NCBI RefSeq assembly: GCF_036569345.1
Contig: NZ_DATCQT010000055.1
Span: 1-64,000 of the forward strand
DNA length: 64,000 nucleotides
From: Clostridium_AD sp036569345
GTDB lineage: Bacteria > Bacillota > Clostridia > Clostridiales > Clostridiaceae
Direction of reading: 5' to 3'
The notes under the pieces were generated by a model. It was not told the origin of the DNA and made no database searches. It saw only the letters and a list, made by a program, of their open reading frames with translations. Shown here one piece after another: positions 38,701 to 46,936 of the stretch; within the stretch, counting starts at the first letter, position 1; each line of letters opens with the position of its first letter. Both the position numbers and the translations under genes were made by a program.

Positions 38701-39401
38701 GGTTCCGTTGCTTTTTCACACCAGTTTCGAGCAGCCGCCTCACTCATAAATTTCATTTCATCCAGAACATCAACAATACTATCCTGAATAAAATCAAATT
38801 TATGTCTGGATTCTTCCCATTTTTTTCCAAGATCTTCTTCGAACAGTTTCTTAAATTCTTCATAACGGCCTTTTTCAGTAAGCTGTCTTTCTAGGTCAGC
38901 AAGAAATGGAATAGAGCCACAATAGCCCTGCATTTCATTAAATACTTTCAGAAAAACAGAGACAATAGCATCCTTGGATTGTTTACCTGTCATTTCACTC
39001 TTAGAGTCAATGTTAAACAAGACAACATCCGTGGGAATACTAGCAGCAAGCTTCATGTCTGCAAGCACCATTGGATTAACTATTTTATTATCCTCTACAA
39101 AATAGTCGATTGCTTTTTTACCATTAACTTCTTTGTCCTCAAGAATGTATGACAAAATCTTCAAGAAATGAGATTTACCACTTCCAAAAAAGCCTGAAAT
39201 CCAAACTCCCATTTTATCGGTATGACCATTTATTCCTCTTTTGTAGCTTCCAAAAAAATCTGCAAAGTGTTTCTGCAGTTCTCGAGTAACAACATATTCT
39301 TCCAATTCCTGTCGAATATTTTCATCGTCAGCCTGACCAACTTTAATAACACCCTTGATATCTCTGTCAATCGACTTTGCGAACATATCTTTAATTAACA
39401 T
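35790..39401 (-). CDS. brxC: BREX ATPase BrxC
   Basis: The protein has 1203 residues, the usual size of BrxC/PglY. The N-terminal AAA+ domain has Walker A FFGSGKSHF (71-79) and the Sensor/Walker B-like VVFLSDEIGQY region near 260. The remainder is helical with coiled-coil parts near 1090-1150. BrxC is an essential ATPase of the BREX complex and is thought to act with BrxB and PglZ. The ATG follows GGGGGATAAAGGAT; the gap to brxB is 14 bp. Confidence 0.93.
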   Translation of the reverse strand: MLIKDMFAKSIDRDIKGVIKVGQADDENIRQELEEYVVTRELQKHFADFFGSYKRGINGHTDKMGVWISGFFGSGKSHFLKILSYILEDKEVNGKKAIDYFVEDNKIVNPMVLADMKLAASIPTDVVLFNIDSKSEMTGKQSKDAIVSVFLKVFNEMQGYCGSIPFLADLERQLTEKGRYEEFKKLFEEDLGKKWEESRHKFDFIQDSIVDVLDEMKFMSEAAARNWCEKATEPYNISIENFAKMVKEYLDSKGRNHHIVFLSDEIGQYIGDDSKLMLNLQTVTEDLGTACQGKVWIVVTSQQDIDSITKIKGNDFSKIQGRFDTRLSLSSANVDEVIKKRILDKTTTAKQTLKLLYEQKATIIKNLIVFNDGVEKKLYTDENDFAAVYPFVPYQFNLLASVLTSIRTHGASGKHLSEGERSMLALFKESAMKLMNEQHGAMIPFNVFYDALHQFLDHSHKGVITRAMDNNYINPDHEVECFNVNVLKTLFMVKYVKEIKANIDNITSLMISEIDTDRIALKKDVEEAIKVLVRQMLVQKNGDIYVFLTDEEQEINREIEGQPIEMNEVISKVSELIFEDIFKDKKYRYPAFSGRYSFSFNQIVDDRQYKTNQNHDIGVRVLTPNSDYSDEETTLRMMSGQGKEVLVVLPNDSAFLNELRSALKIEKYLRLTTSNALAKFEQIKEAKRVEMRERSGNAKLFLLESMKNADIYVNGDKAQIGSKEVSSRINDALSRLVSTVYHKLPYIDAVMGEANIRVLFKTSSQQTLTLVGGAEPNVNALNDMLSYIASNSSMHTKTSMKSLMDRFMKAPYGFVEDDVEWLVAKLFKSGDISFAVNGSSVTILNKSEEEIIRYITKKEYVEKLLTERREKPNDIQKKAVREVMKELFGVSSVNDDDDSMMRSFNSYSQNVINELEKFEIMYNSQKLPGQKTVATGKGLLRAVIQIQSPMEFFMKIKSDREDYFDFAEEYEPVKAFFAGDQKSIFERALRLIKIYDESKTFIVDDKVEEYVSSVKAILRKDLPYGDIPKLPELLDNYTDAYMRVLSEMEAPIIAAIDDARTRVFEILDTKSYKSELSDRYFKLFTEIHDKATHCNNVATLQNIKVEADALKVRLLNEIDKKDELLEADHVAEEQARYENNGHKTVDPGPQLKVKKKKNISIKSITVSSSWRIETAEDVEKYIDALKKRILSELADDTIVNIEF

Positions 39402-39415
39402 ATCCTTTATCCCCC

Positions 39416-39994
39416 TTAATCCACGAGCTTGAATGCTCTGTAGTAATTGTCATCTTTTATTTCTGAAAATAGAACCAATTCCTGACCATCATATTTCCCT
39501 GGATAGAACATAACCACAGGCACACGATCTATCGCCTGGTTAAGGTTATTGAGAACCTTATGAGAACGAAGAATAGGATAGCATTTCCCAATACCCACTA
39601 AGAAAACAACAGCATCCTTTGGAGTATGTTCTTGAATATACTCCACGATCAAACTGGTTTCATCATTTACTTGAAGCAAATTTCCTACAGCTTTAACTAT
39701 CCGTTCCATGCCTTTTTTCTTTTCAAACTTGAAACATTGTTCCATGAATCCTTCCTTTTCTAGAAGATCAATAACAATATCGTAAAGGTCATAAACAACA
39801 AGCTCAAATCCATCGGTTCCCTTGGAGCTCTTGCCCTTCATATATTTTATTCGTTCTCGGACAATCAGTTCTTTCTCTGCAGGGTAATCAAACACATAAT
39901 AGCCTACTTCATTTCCAAGCCCCTTATTCTTGCGAAAACTTTCAGTTTTTATTATTCGTTCCGCAGCATCAAGTCTCTCTTCCAAGCTGTGCAT
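39416..39994 (-). CDS. brxB: BREX protein BrxB (DUF1788)
   Basis: The protein has 192 residues and matches the DUF1788 family in length and in the segments ERLDAAERI at the N-terminus, VVFLVGIGKCYPILRSH in the middle and VPVVMFYPGKYDG near the end. BrxB is a core component of type 1 BREX. It starts at the stop of brxA (ATG after GGGGGTGAGATAA), so the two are coupled. Confidence 0.92.
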   Translation of the reverse strand: MHSLEERLDAAERIIKTESFRKNKGLGNEVGYYVFDYPAEKELIVRERIKYMKGKSSKGTDGFELVVYDLYDIVIDLLEKEGFMEQCFKFEKKKGMERIVKAVGNLLQVNDETSLIVEYIQEHTPKDAVVFLVGIGKCYPILRSHKVLNNLNQAIDRVPVVMFYPGKYDGQELVLFSEIKDDNYYRAFKLVD

Positions 39995-40597
39995 TTATCT
40001 CACCCCCATCAATGCATGTAGCGTTATTTCCATACCATTTGCCATCAGACAATCTTCCAAAGATCTATCTATGATTGGCTTCAAGATTTTTCGCGTTCCT
40101 GTTGTGCGCTCTATTAAACCTGCTTCCATTAGCATTGTTTTATAACAGTTACCCAAACGCTTCAAAGTGTAGTCCATCCATTTCGCAACTTTATCGCTTT
40201 GCAGTTGCTTATTCTTGAAAAAGATGCCAAAGTCGCTATCAGCCAATTCAACTACACCTATAATCAGTTTTTCACGATAGACCTCATGTACAAAATCAAA
40301 GAATAAACTGTCGCTTTGCATAACTGCTATAAGAGCAATTACTTTTTGATTTGAGATATCACTTTTCTCAAACAATGTATAAAAAGACTGATTCAAACAT
40401 CTCACACGAGTAGACACAGTACTGAATATTTGGATTGCCCTTGCCTGTGTAGGGGCTGAGAATATATTTTCTTCTAAATTCATCATCTTGATTTCCAGCA
40501 AGTTTTTACCACTGCTCAACAGTTCAATCATCTTGCGAAATTCAGAAAACCAGAATGAAAGCTTAACCATCCCTGCGCTATATTCTTTGCGTTCCAT
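39995..40597 (-). CDS. brxA: BREX protein BrxA (DUF1819)
   Basis: The protein has 200 residues, a helical DUF1819 protein with the family's KLSFWFSEFRKMIELL opening and the TRKILKPIID segment near the C-terminus. BrxA structurally resembles NusB-like antiterminators and binds DNA in characterised systems. It is the first core gene, 37 bp after the regulator. The ATG follows AGGAGGG. Confidence 0.92.
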   Translation of the reverse strand: MERKEYSAGMVKLSFWFSEFRKMIELLSSGKNLLEIKMMNLEENIFSAPTQARAIQIFSTVSTRVRCLNQSFYTLFEKSDISNQKVIALIAVMQSDSLFFDFVHEVYREKLIIGVVELADSDFGIFFKNKQLQSDKVAKWMDYTLKRLGNCYKTMLMEAGLIERTTGTRKILKPIIDRSLEDCLMANGMEITLHALMGVR

Positions 40598-40634
40598 ATC
40601 CGTTTTTCCCTCCTATAATTATAATTCTCCTATA

Positions 40635-40868
40635 TTACACTATAACATTTGCTGTCATATTATCAGGGCTCTTAATAACTTCAACAATATCTCCAACATC
40701 ACAGTTTAGTGCGTGACAAATCTTTACCAATACCTCCATAGACACAAATTCATTATTAGACAATTTAGTCAAGGTGTTTGGGCTTATACCAGTGGCTTTA
40801 CGCAATTCAGTTTTCTTCATTTCTTTGTCTATCAGAAGCTTAAATAGCTTGTTATAAGATATATTCAT
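40635..40868 (-). CDS. XRE-family HTH regulator of the BREX operon
   Basis: This is a 77-residue single-domain Cro/CI-type repressor with helix-turn-helix KTELRKATGISPNTLTKLSNN (about 17-37). The ATG at 40868 is preferred over the GTG at 40877 because GAGGTG then has proper spacing. It leads the BREX operon, and its own promoter overlaps a doubled 12-bp repeat (40914-40937), which suggests negative autoregulation and control of the whole operon. Confidence 0.85.
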   Translation of the reverse strand: MNISYNKLFKLLIDKEMKKTELRKATGISPNTLTKLSNNEFVSMEVLVKICHALNCDVGDIVEVIKSPDNMTANVIV

Positions 40869-40913
40869 GATTAACACCTCAATTATATTTATTTATTTTT
40901 ACATGATTTATTA

Positions 40914-40943
40914 GCTGAATTTATTGCTGAATTTATTATATCA
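40914..40943 (-). promoter_or_regulatory. BREX operon promoter with overlapping tandem operator
   Basis: On the minus strand TGA-TATAAT forms an extended -10 (40943-40935). Two perfect direct copies of GCTGAATTTATT (plus-strand reading, 40914-40925 and 40926-40937) begin inside the -10 and run downstream across the likely transcription start. Binding of the XRE protein there would block transcription. No good -35 is visible. Confidence 0.6.
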
Positions 40944-41043
40944 CAGCAATTCTCATATTAGCAGTAAAAATATATAGATTCTTGCGATTTTTTCTTAAAT
41001 AAGTAAAATCTAACAAGCTTCTCCCTGACGGATATAAAAGTTA

Positions 41044-42090
41044 TCATACTAAATCCCCAATCTCTCTTAGTGACTTTGAAATTTCACTGAAATTTTTATT
41101 TAAATCAACAGTTCTTATAAATACATTATTTCCACTCAATTTATAAGCTTGATTTAAATCATACGTCACCGTCGGATATAGTAACATGCCACTTACTTCG
41201 CCCATAAAGTCACTATTTTTTACATAAGTATAAATCTGATACAAATTTCCAGAAATAAATTTTTTATTCTCACTCAAATAGTTTTTTTGCATAGCTTCGG
41301 GATAAAACTTTGTATCAATAATAAGCCTATGATTGTTCTTAGTTAAAGAAATATCCGTGCTCATACTAGGTAATAAATCTATATAACCATCATCAGTCTT
41401 CCAGATGATTTTTTGTTGATAACTTACACATACATCTGGGCACTCTTTTTTATAAAATTCATATACGAATTTCTCATATAATTTTGCCATTTGTTTATCC
41501 TTAATAAAATCCATAAACTTATATTTTCCATTTTGCTCGTTAACAATAAGTCCTTCCCATACAAGATAACAAATATTAATTAACATTTTGTAAGTTAAAT
41601 TATTTCTGTGATAATTCAACTTTTTCCAATCCACCGTCTTGATAGAAACTTCACTCACTTCTCCAAAATACATCATCAAGTTCTTCAATTTTTTCTTTTG
41701 CTGAATATTCACATTAGAATTTCTAATCAAAGCTAAACAAGTAGTTTTCAATATTTGATTTAAAATATTATTACTGCTAAATTCATCATAAATACAATGA
41801 AGTTTCGTGCTTGAGACTGCCTTTAACTTAATAGACTCTGTGATACCTATTTTCCCACGCACAACTGGTATTTCTTCTTCAATAAGATTATATTCTTTAT
41901 AAATGCCACGTTTTAATTGCTCCCTTATACCCTTTATAAGAATTTCGCATAATAATTCGTAAATATTTTCAAATTTCTCACTGCTAAGCTGAGCGAACCC
42001 ATCCTGCCTAAGCACACGAAAAGCATATGAAAGCATATAATAAATATTCTTAATGGGTATCTTTAATTGATAATTATTAACCTCACTCAT
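41044..42090 (-). CDS. mcrC: McrC-type nuclease subunit of an McrBC restriction system
   Basis: The protein has 348 residues. McrC-family sequence IPIKNIYYMLSYAFRV opens the protein. The PD-(D/E)XK site is visible as D246 and D259-T-K261 (LIIDTKFYPEA). McrC is recruited by the GTP-driven McrB ring and cuts DNA, in classical systems at modified cytosines. The start overlaps the mcrB stop by 8 bp. An earlier E-rich segment (LLCEILIKGI) is as in homologs. Confidence 0.92.
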   Translation of the reverse strand: MSEVNNYQLKIPIKNIYYMLSYAFRVLRQDGFAQLSSEKFENIYELLCEILIKGIREQLKRGIYKEYNLIEEEIPVVRGKIGITESIKLKAVSSTKLHCIYDEFSSNNILNQILKTTCLALIRNSNVNIQQKKKLKNLMMYFGEVSEVSIKTVDWKKLNYHRNNLTYKMLINICYLVWEGLIVNEQNGKYKFMDFIKDKQMAKLYEKFVYEFYKKECPDVCVSYQQKIIWKTDDGYIDLLPSMSTDISLTKNNHRLIIDTKFYPEAMQKNYLSENKKFISGNLYQIYTYVKNSDFMGEVSGMLLYPTVTYDLNQAYKLSGNNVFIRTVDLNKNFSEISKSLREIGDLV

Positions 42091-44785
42091 TACTTACGGC
42101 CTCACGTAAGTTTTGAGAATAATTTTTAACCTTATCGTTACTTTCAATCCAATACTCTTCTAAAAGTGGCACAATTTCACAATCAATTATTTCTAGAAGT
42201 TCAGCATTATCAGCATTTTCTAAATTACAGAAGTAACTATGTCCAATCTTAAAACCTTTTCCAAGTGATTCATCAACTTCAATCTCATCATTTATTACTC
42301 TTATAATATTTAAAACCTTATCTAAATTTGTAAGTTTGAATTTATCTGTGTATTTTATAAAATTCTCACCAAAAGCTGGCTCAATATCGATGAAACTAAA
42401 TCTACGACGAAGAGCATAGTCAATTAAAGCAAGACTTCTATCTGCAGTATTCATAAGTCCAATAATATACAAGTTATTGGGTATATAAAATGGTTTTTCA
42501 GAATAGACCGTAGACATAGCGAAACTGTCTCCACGTTTATCCGCTTCAATTAGCAGCATAAGTTCTCCAAAAATTTTGCTTAGATTTCCTCTATTAATTT
42601 CATCAATGATAAAGAAAAACTTATCATTGGGATTTGCAATAGCTTTATTACAAAATTTATAGAAAACGCCCTCTATAATGTCAAACCCACCCACTTTATT
42701 AGGACGGTAGCCCATAATAAAGTCTTCATAGGAGTAACTTTGATGAAATTGTATCATTTGCACCTTGCATTCATCAATTGTTCCTATTATTGAATAGGCT
42801 ATTTTTTTAGCAAGATAACTTTTACCAACTCCTGGAGCCCCTTGTAAAATAATATTTTTCTTCTTTTCAAGGCGGCTTACAATTACCTTGTACTTATCAT
42901 CTGATATATACGCATCCTCTAATAATTGTTCTTTTGAATATTTAATTGGTATACTTACTTCAATCTGTTCTTTATCTATTTCGATTAAGTTTTTCTCGAA
43001 AAATATTCTATCAATATGTTCCTGATTTGTAACCTCCGATAAGGTGTCCCAATGGCCTCCTACATTCTTCAAATCAATCTGTTCAACATTCTCCCATTTA
43101 ACAGGAATTGTATGTTTCAAATTTTCATTATATAAATAGCCATTTTGGGCATCACTTTGAACCGTGCCAATTGCTTTAATTCTTAAAATGGAAGTCTTAT
43201 CTTTAGCAAAAGTAGATTTTATTGCTATCTTGTCTCCTGCCTTTATTTGAAAAAATAAATTAAACATTTTTCGTGCATGATCCTTCAAATCATGAGTTCC
43301 AAAAATATTTTCTAATAATTTCTCATCACCTACAGCATGTTTTATATCTTCGCCTAGCCAACCGATTCCAAAAACATTTTGGGTGATAAATTCTTGTGAT
43401 ACATCTTTTTCGTCATACTTTGCCCCACCAAGCCAATACCTTATCTGAGCTGTTTCTTCTTCAACTATATCCATTACCCTATAATTTTGAAAGTTAAAAA
43501 ATTTATCTCTGACACTTTTAATTGCTCTTGCATTTTGAATATAATTAACAGCTTTTTCAGCTTTAGTTAGTTTTATGCAAAGTGAGTCATAAACACTTGT
43601 TCCTTTACCTTGTCTCTCATTGATAATTGGAAATGTATATGGCTTTAGACAATGCAAAAATTTAGATATCTTACCTGTCTGCATTCCTTTAATGCCAGCT
43701 TTTAATACTGGTTCACATGTAGCAAATATTTCTTCATCGTCAGAAAGTTTACTAATACTAATGCACAACTTAATAAAGTCTTTTGCCCCAGTTATTTCAT
43801 CGGTATCTTTATAGCTTGCACGTAAAGAACCCACAGCCTCACCAAACATACCAAAACCCCCAAGCCCTTCACTAACATGTGTGTAACCAGAGTCCTTTGA
43901 CTTCCTGACAATTTCATCTATTAAATTTATAATTCTGTTTTTTTCAAATTCAGGTAAGTTGGATTTTCGAATAAATTGTTTTTTAATTTCAACACCTTGC
44001 TTAAATGTTCCGATACACATAAAGAACATAGCATTTAAATCATCTAAAGTTAAGTTATCATAGGAAACTTTTTCATATGCCTTTACAATTTCCCTAACTA
44101 ACTCATAGCTGCCATCGTATACATCTGGAACTAGCTCCTCTGCATTTTTAAGTGAATTATAAATCTGGTTGGGCTTTTGCACTTTTGCATATAAATGACT
44201 TAATTTTTGAAGAATATCAATTAGTTTTTCTGATTCTGTATCAAGCTCTAAAACTAGCTCTACCGCAAAGAAAACCCCAATATTAATATTTATACCTTTT
44301 GTATTAGCAAACCAATTGATTTTTTCAGAACTATGAAAGTATTCATTCAAGGTACACTTGTTTGTTTTGACACAAATATAGAATAAGTCTAAATCAACAT
44401 TATATTTATTGGCCCAATTCTCAAGATTTTCAAGAAGCAGTTTGTTGTATTCCTCTTTTGATAAACTGCTGCTTTCATTTTTAATTTCGAAACTAAGCTC
44501 AATTGTAAATCCATAATTAACTACATGCATAGAAACGCAAGATCCAGAATTTATAAAAGGAGTAAACTTTAGACGTGTCCAGAAATGCCTGGCCAACTGT
44601 CCACTATTTTGCCAACTCTGTATTATTGGAGATTCAAATTTCCCTTCTTTTTTGGTTAATTCATCACACCATAGCGTCCAATTCTCAATTCCTTCAACAT
44701 ATTCTTTTTTAATACCTTCATCACCCTTACGATATGTAAAATCATCTCTATTAAACAATGTGAAGATATTCTTGTTAAATTTCAT
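42083..44785 (-). CDS. mcrB: McrB-type AAA+ GTPase with N-terminal and PUA/EVE-like sensor domains
   Basis: The protein has 900 residues, about twice E. coli McrB. The C-terminal AAA+ domain carries Walker A GAPGVGKS (649-656), Walker B FFIIDEINRG (724-733) and the McrB GTPase signature MNTADRS (778-784). The first 190 residues resemble the MrcB_N/DUF3578 DNA-binding region. Residues about 450-580 (FGIGWLGED, KAGDKIAIKST, RIKAIGTV) look like a PUA/EVE-type modified-base reader. The ATG follows GGGGGAGGAAATCAAT. With McrC it would restrict DNA carrying modified bases, complementing BREX, which targets unmodified DNA. Confidence 0.88.
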   Translation of the reverse strand: MKFNKNIFTLFNRDDFTYRKGDEGIKKEYVEGIENWTLWCDELTKKEGKFESPIIQSWQNSGQLARHFWTRLKFTPFINSGSCVSMHVVNYGFTIELSFEIKNESSSLSKEEYNKLLLENLENWANKYNVDLDLFYICVKTNKCTLNEYFHSSEKINWFANTKGININIGVFFAVELVLELDTESEKLIDILQKLSHLYAKVQKPNQIYNSLKNAEELVPDVYDGSYELVREIVKAYEKVSYDNLTLDDLNAMFFMCIGTFKQGVEIKKQFIRKSNLPEFEKNRIINLIDEIVRKSKDSGYTHVSEGLGGFGMFGEAVGSLRASYKDTDEITGAKDFIKLCISISKLSDDEEIFATCEPVLKAGIKGMQTGKISKFLHCLKPYTFPIINERQGKGTSVYDSLCIKLTKAEKAVNYIQNARAIKSVRDKFFNFQNYRVMDIVEEETAQIRYWLGGAKYDEKDVSQEFITQNVFGIGWLGEDIKHAVGDEKLLENIFGTHDLKDHARKMFNLFFQIKAGDKIAIKSTFAKDKTSILRIKAIGTVQSDAQNGYLYNENLKHTIPVKWENVEQIDLKNVGGHWDTLSEVTNQEHIDRIFFEKNLIEIDKEQIEVSIPIKYSKEQLLEDAYISDDKYKVIVSRLEKKKNIILQGAPGVGKSYLAKKIAYSIIGTIDECKVQMIQFHQSYSYEDFIMGYRPNKVGGFDIIEGVFYKFCNKAIANPNDKFFFIIDEINRGNLSKIFGELMLLIEADKRGDSFAMSTVYSEKPFYIPNNLYIIGLMNTADRSLALIDYALRRRFSFIDIEPAFGENFIKYTDKFKLTNLDKVLNIIRVINDEIEVDESLGKGFKIGHSYFCNLENADNAELLEIIDCEIVPLLEEYWIESNDKVKNYSQNLREAVSNE

Positions 44786-44844
44786 ATTGATTTCCTCCCC
44801 CAGAATTTCACTACCAAATGTCCAAACTATTTCTTAACTTATAA

Positions 44845-44979
44845 TTATTTTTCTGCTTCCTTTCGTATCGTTCCAATTTTTTTATCACTTCTTGTGTCTC
44901 TACTGCCTTCATTTCTAATAGTCCCTGGTGGAAGTCCATTCTTTTTTTCAAATGTGCCAACCGTACAATCACTTCTAAC
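44845..44979 (-). pseudogene. 3' remnant of an unidentified gene upstream of mcrB
   Basis: An open frame bounded by stops encodes about 44 residues with protein-like composition and no start codon. It contains KNGLPPGTIRN and two related units RSDCTVGTF and RSDKKIGTIRK. It ends 60 bp before mcrB. I cannot name the family. It may be the tail of a gene removed when the NERD and McrBC modules were joined. Confidence 0.4.
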
Positions 44980-45020
44980 CTATCTTACCATTTAATTGTC
45001 CTTCTTTAAATTTCAAATTA

Positions 45021-46112
45021 TCATTTCCTAACATTAAAAATCTCCAATATCTCATTACCATACTTCTCAATTTTTTTCGGCCCAAATCCTTTAACCTGCT
45101 GTAGATCATCTTTTGTTTTTGGTTTACTCTTAATTAATGCATCTAATTCTTCATTATTAAATATAAGGTATGGTTTAATACCTTCTTCCCTAGAGGTGTT
45201 AAGTCTATATTTTTTAAGTAATTCATATGTCTTTGAATCATCATTTATAGGTTTCACAATAGTGATAATTTTTTCAGGTTGCTTTCTACTTTCCTTAACC
45301 TTCTTTGTATATACTTCAGTACTAACCTTATGTTCGTTTTTTATAAAATCCTCTTCAATTAATGAATATTTATCCCTATTGTTCATAGTTATAGGTTTGT
45401 TATTTTTAATAAGAAAATCTGATATTTCGTACATATATTTTTCAAGCATGTTTCTGGTATTCTTATCATCATTTAGTTCTTTTTTTAATAGATTTGTGAT
45501 TTGGTCATATTTATATATATTATTTTGAATACTCTTTGGAGCCTTAGACTTATTCACAATTGTTTTTGGATTAGCTAGTATAACTGCAGATTTTATTGGC
45601 AAAGTTTTTATAATACCTTCCTTTATTAAAATTTTTCTAAGTATATTAACATGACGCTCATTCTGGGATATTGGACTATACATTCCTTCTTTCTTAAATG
45701 CCTTTCCAGAATTGCTTTTCAGACTTCTTATAAAATCGCCACCAGATGTAATTTCAATATCTCCATTAAGCTTTTTAGCTTCTAATACCATGATGAATTT
45801 GTTAGTAATTATAACAAAATCAATTTGAGCTACATAGTCATCATATTCAATTCTAATGTCATGAAGACATAACATTGGTATAAATGAGTTTTTAAGCTCA
45901 TATTGCACGTTTTGTTCTCCATCTAGCCCTTGTTTTAGAAAAATAATATCCCTATCTATAAGTTTCTTTTTATCTGAACTAACTCTATTTGAAAGATCTA
46001 TCAAATCTTTAAGTTGTTGGTTCTCTTTTTCAAACTCTTTTATAAAAATAGGAGCAGTAACTGTTCTTTTTCCATTAATCAATCTAAATGCAGCTTTCTC
46101 TAATAATGACAT
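45021..46112 (-). CDS. NERD-HRDC protein, paralog of the 19948-21084 product
   Basis: The protein has 363 residues. It aligns end to end with the other NERD-HRDC protein: the same opening (MSLLEKA versus MSFLENA), NSFIPMLCLHDIR, LKSNSGKAFKKEGMYSPIS and a C-terminal HRDC region with GIKPYLIFNNEEL and VKGFGPKKIEKYG. The variable part is the linker at 245-285. The ATG follows AGGGGGAACACAA. Two copies 24 kb apart flank the BREX-McrBC block. Confidence 0.75.
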   Translation of the reverse strand: MSLLEKAAFRLINGKRTVTAPIFIKEFEKENQQLKDLIDLSNRVSSDKKKLIDRDIIFLKQGLDGEQNVQYELKNSFIPMLCLHDIRIEYDDYVAQIDFVIITNKFIMVLEAKKLNGDIEITSGGDFIRSLKSNSGKAFKKEGMYSPISQNERHVNILRKILIKEGIIKTLPIKSAVILANPKTIVNKSKAPKSIQNNIYKYDQITNLLKKELNDDKNTRNMLEKYMYEISDFLIKNNKPITMNNRDKYSLIEEDFIKNEHKVSTEVYTKKVKESRKQPEKIITIVKPINDDSKTYELLKKYRLNTSREEGIKPYLIFNNEELDALIKSKPKTKDDLQQVKGFGPKKIEKYGNEILEIFNVRK

Positions 46113-46169
46113 TTGTGTTCCCCCTCTGAATATCTATTACAATCAGTGTACCTTTATAATGTAGCTATA

Positions 46170-46349
46170 TTATTCCCCATAATACTCCCCCAGCTTCTTC
46201 TCACACCATTCTCTTATCCACACTTTTTCTTCACCACTAAGTTTTTTCCAAACATTAATATTAAACTCTACATACTCAATATCCCTACATTTTTTCATGA
46301 ACCTCATATCTTCAAATCTCTTAAAAGGATTAGAAAATATCGTTACAAT
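46170..46349 (-). pseudogene. 3' remnant of an unidentified gene
   Basis: A stop-bounded minus-strand frame of about 59 codons has convincing protein character: FSNPFKRFEDM, then WKKLSGEEKVWIREWCEKKLGEYYGE before TAA at 46170. The pattern of Pro-Phe-x-Arg-Phe followed by a Trp-rich tail is reminiscent of UPF0158-type proteins, but that is only a resemblance. There is no proper start or upstream sequence. A 45-codon version starting at an internal ATG is possible. The rest of the 46113-46579 gap holds only the promoter at 46518-46547. Confidence 0.45.
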
Positions 46350-46517
46350 TTATTACATTTTAATTTTGAAAATCTCATTTAAAACATATTACCACACTTT
46401 TTTTGCTAAATTGAGGGAATATTGTCACATTTGAAATTAAAAAAGGCCAAGTCAATTTTTCTCAAAATTTGCTTTCATTTTAGAAAGTTCAAAAAATTTT
46501 AACAGATAGGCAATAAA

Positions 46518-46547
46518 TTACCGTCATATCCTAACCTATGCTATAAT
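46518..46547 (+). promoter_or_regulatory. Promoter of the MazG-like gene
   Basis: TTACCG (46518-46523), an 18-bp spacer and a perfect TATAAT (46542-46547) lie 33 bp before the start codon. Confidence 0.5.
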
Positions 46548-46579
46548 AAACCAATAAAATCAACCAAGGAGGCCACCCC

Positions 46580-46891
46580 ATGAAGATCTACAACAAACTA
46601 GTCCGCGATAAAATTCCTGAAATCATTCAAGCTACAGGTAAAAGCTTTGATGTGCACTATGCTAAAAAAGAAGAACTACTACCTTTACTTGAAACCAAAT
46701 TAGATGAGGAAGCATTTGAGTTTTTAGAAGCTAAAAACCTAGAAGAACTTGCTGATGTGATGGAAGTTTTATTTGCCCTTGCGAGTGTTCTTGGATACTC
46801 AGAGGAAGATTTAATTAACAAAAGAAATGCAAAAAGAGAAGAAAGAGGCGGCTTTGAAAAAGGCATTGTTCTTGAAAAAGTTTATGAATAG
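46580..46891 (+). CDS. MazG-like / phosphoribosyl-ATP pyrophosphohydrolase-like house-cleaning enzyme
   Basis: The protein has 103 residues. YNKLVRDKIPEII at the N-terminus and the E-x-x-E (DEEAFEFLEA) and E-x-x-D (EELADVMEV) helices are the all-alpha NTP pyrophosphatase motifs. The KREERGGFEKGIVLEKV ending is typical of the COG4997-type subgroup. It likely hydrolyses non-canonical or phosphoribosyl nucleotides in the cytosol. The ATG follows AAGGAGG. It has its own promoter and a strong terminator, and it converges with the helicase gene. Confidence 0.8.
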   Translation: MKIYNKLVRDKIPEIIQATGKSFDVHYAKKEELLPLLETKLDEEAFEFLEAKNLEELADVMEVLFALASVLGYSEEDLINKRNAKREERGGFEKGIVLEKVYE

Positions 46892-46894
46892 CCA

Positions 46895-46927
46895 AAACCC
46901 TCCATATAATCACTATGGAGGGTTTTG
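46895..46927. terminator. Bidirectional terminator between convergent genes
   Basis: Thirteen-base perfect arms AAAACCCTCCATA and TATGGAGGGTTTT surround a seven-base loop. It serves both the MazG-like gene and the helicase gene that ends at 46937. Confidence 0.85.
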
Positions 46928-46936
46928 TCAGCGTAT

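Noticed and set aside
46113..46382. 89-codon plus-strand open frame
   Set aside because: The opposite strand there holds a far more protein-like gene remnant, and the plus frame has no ribosome site.
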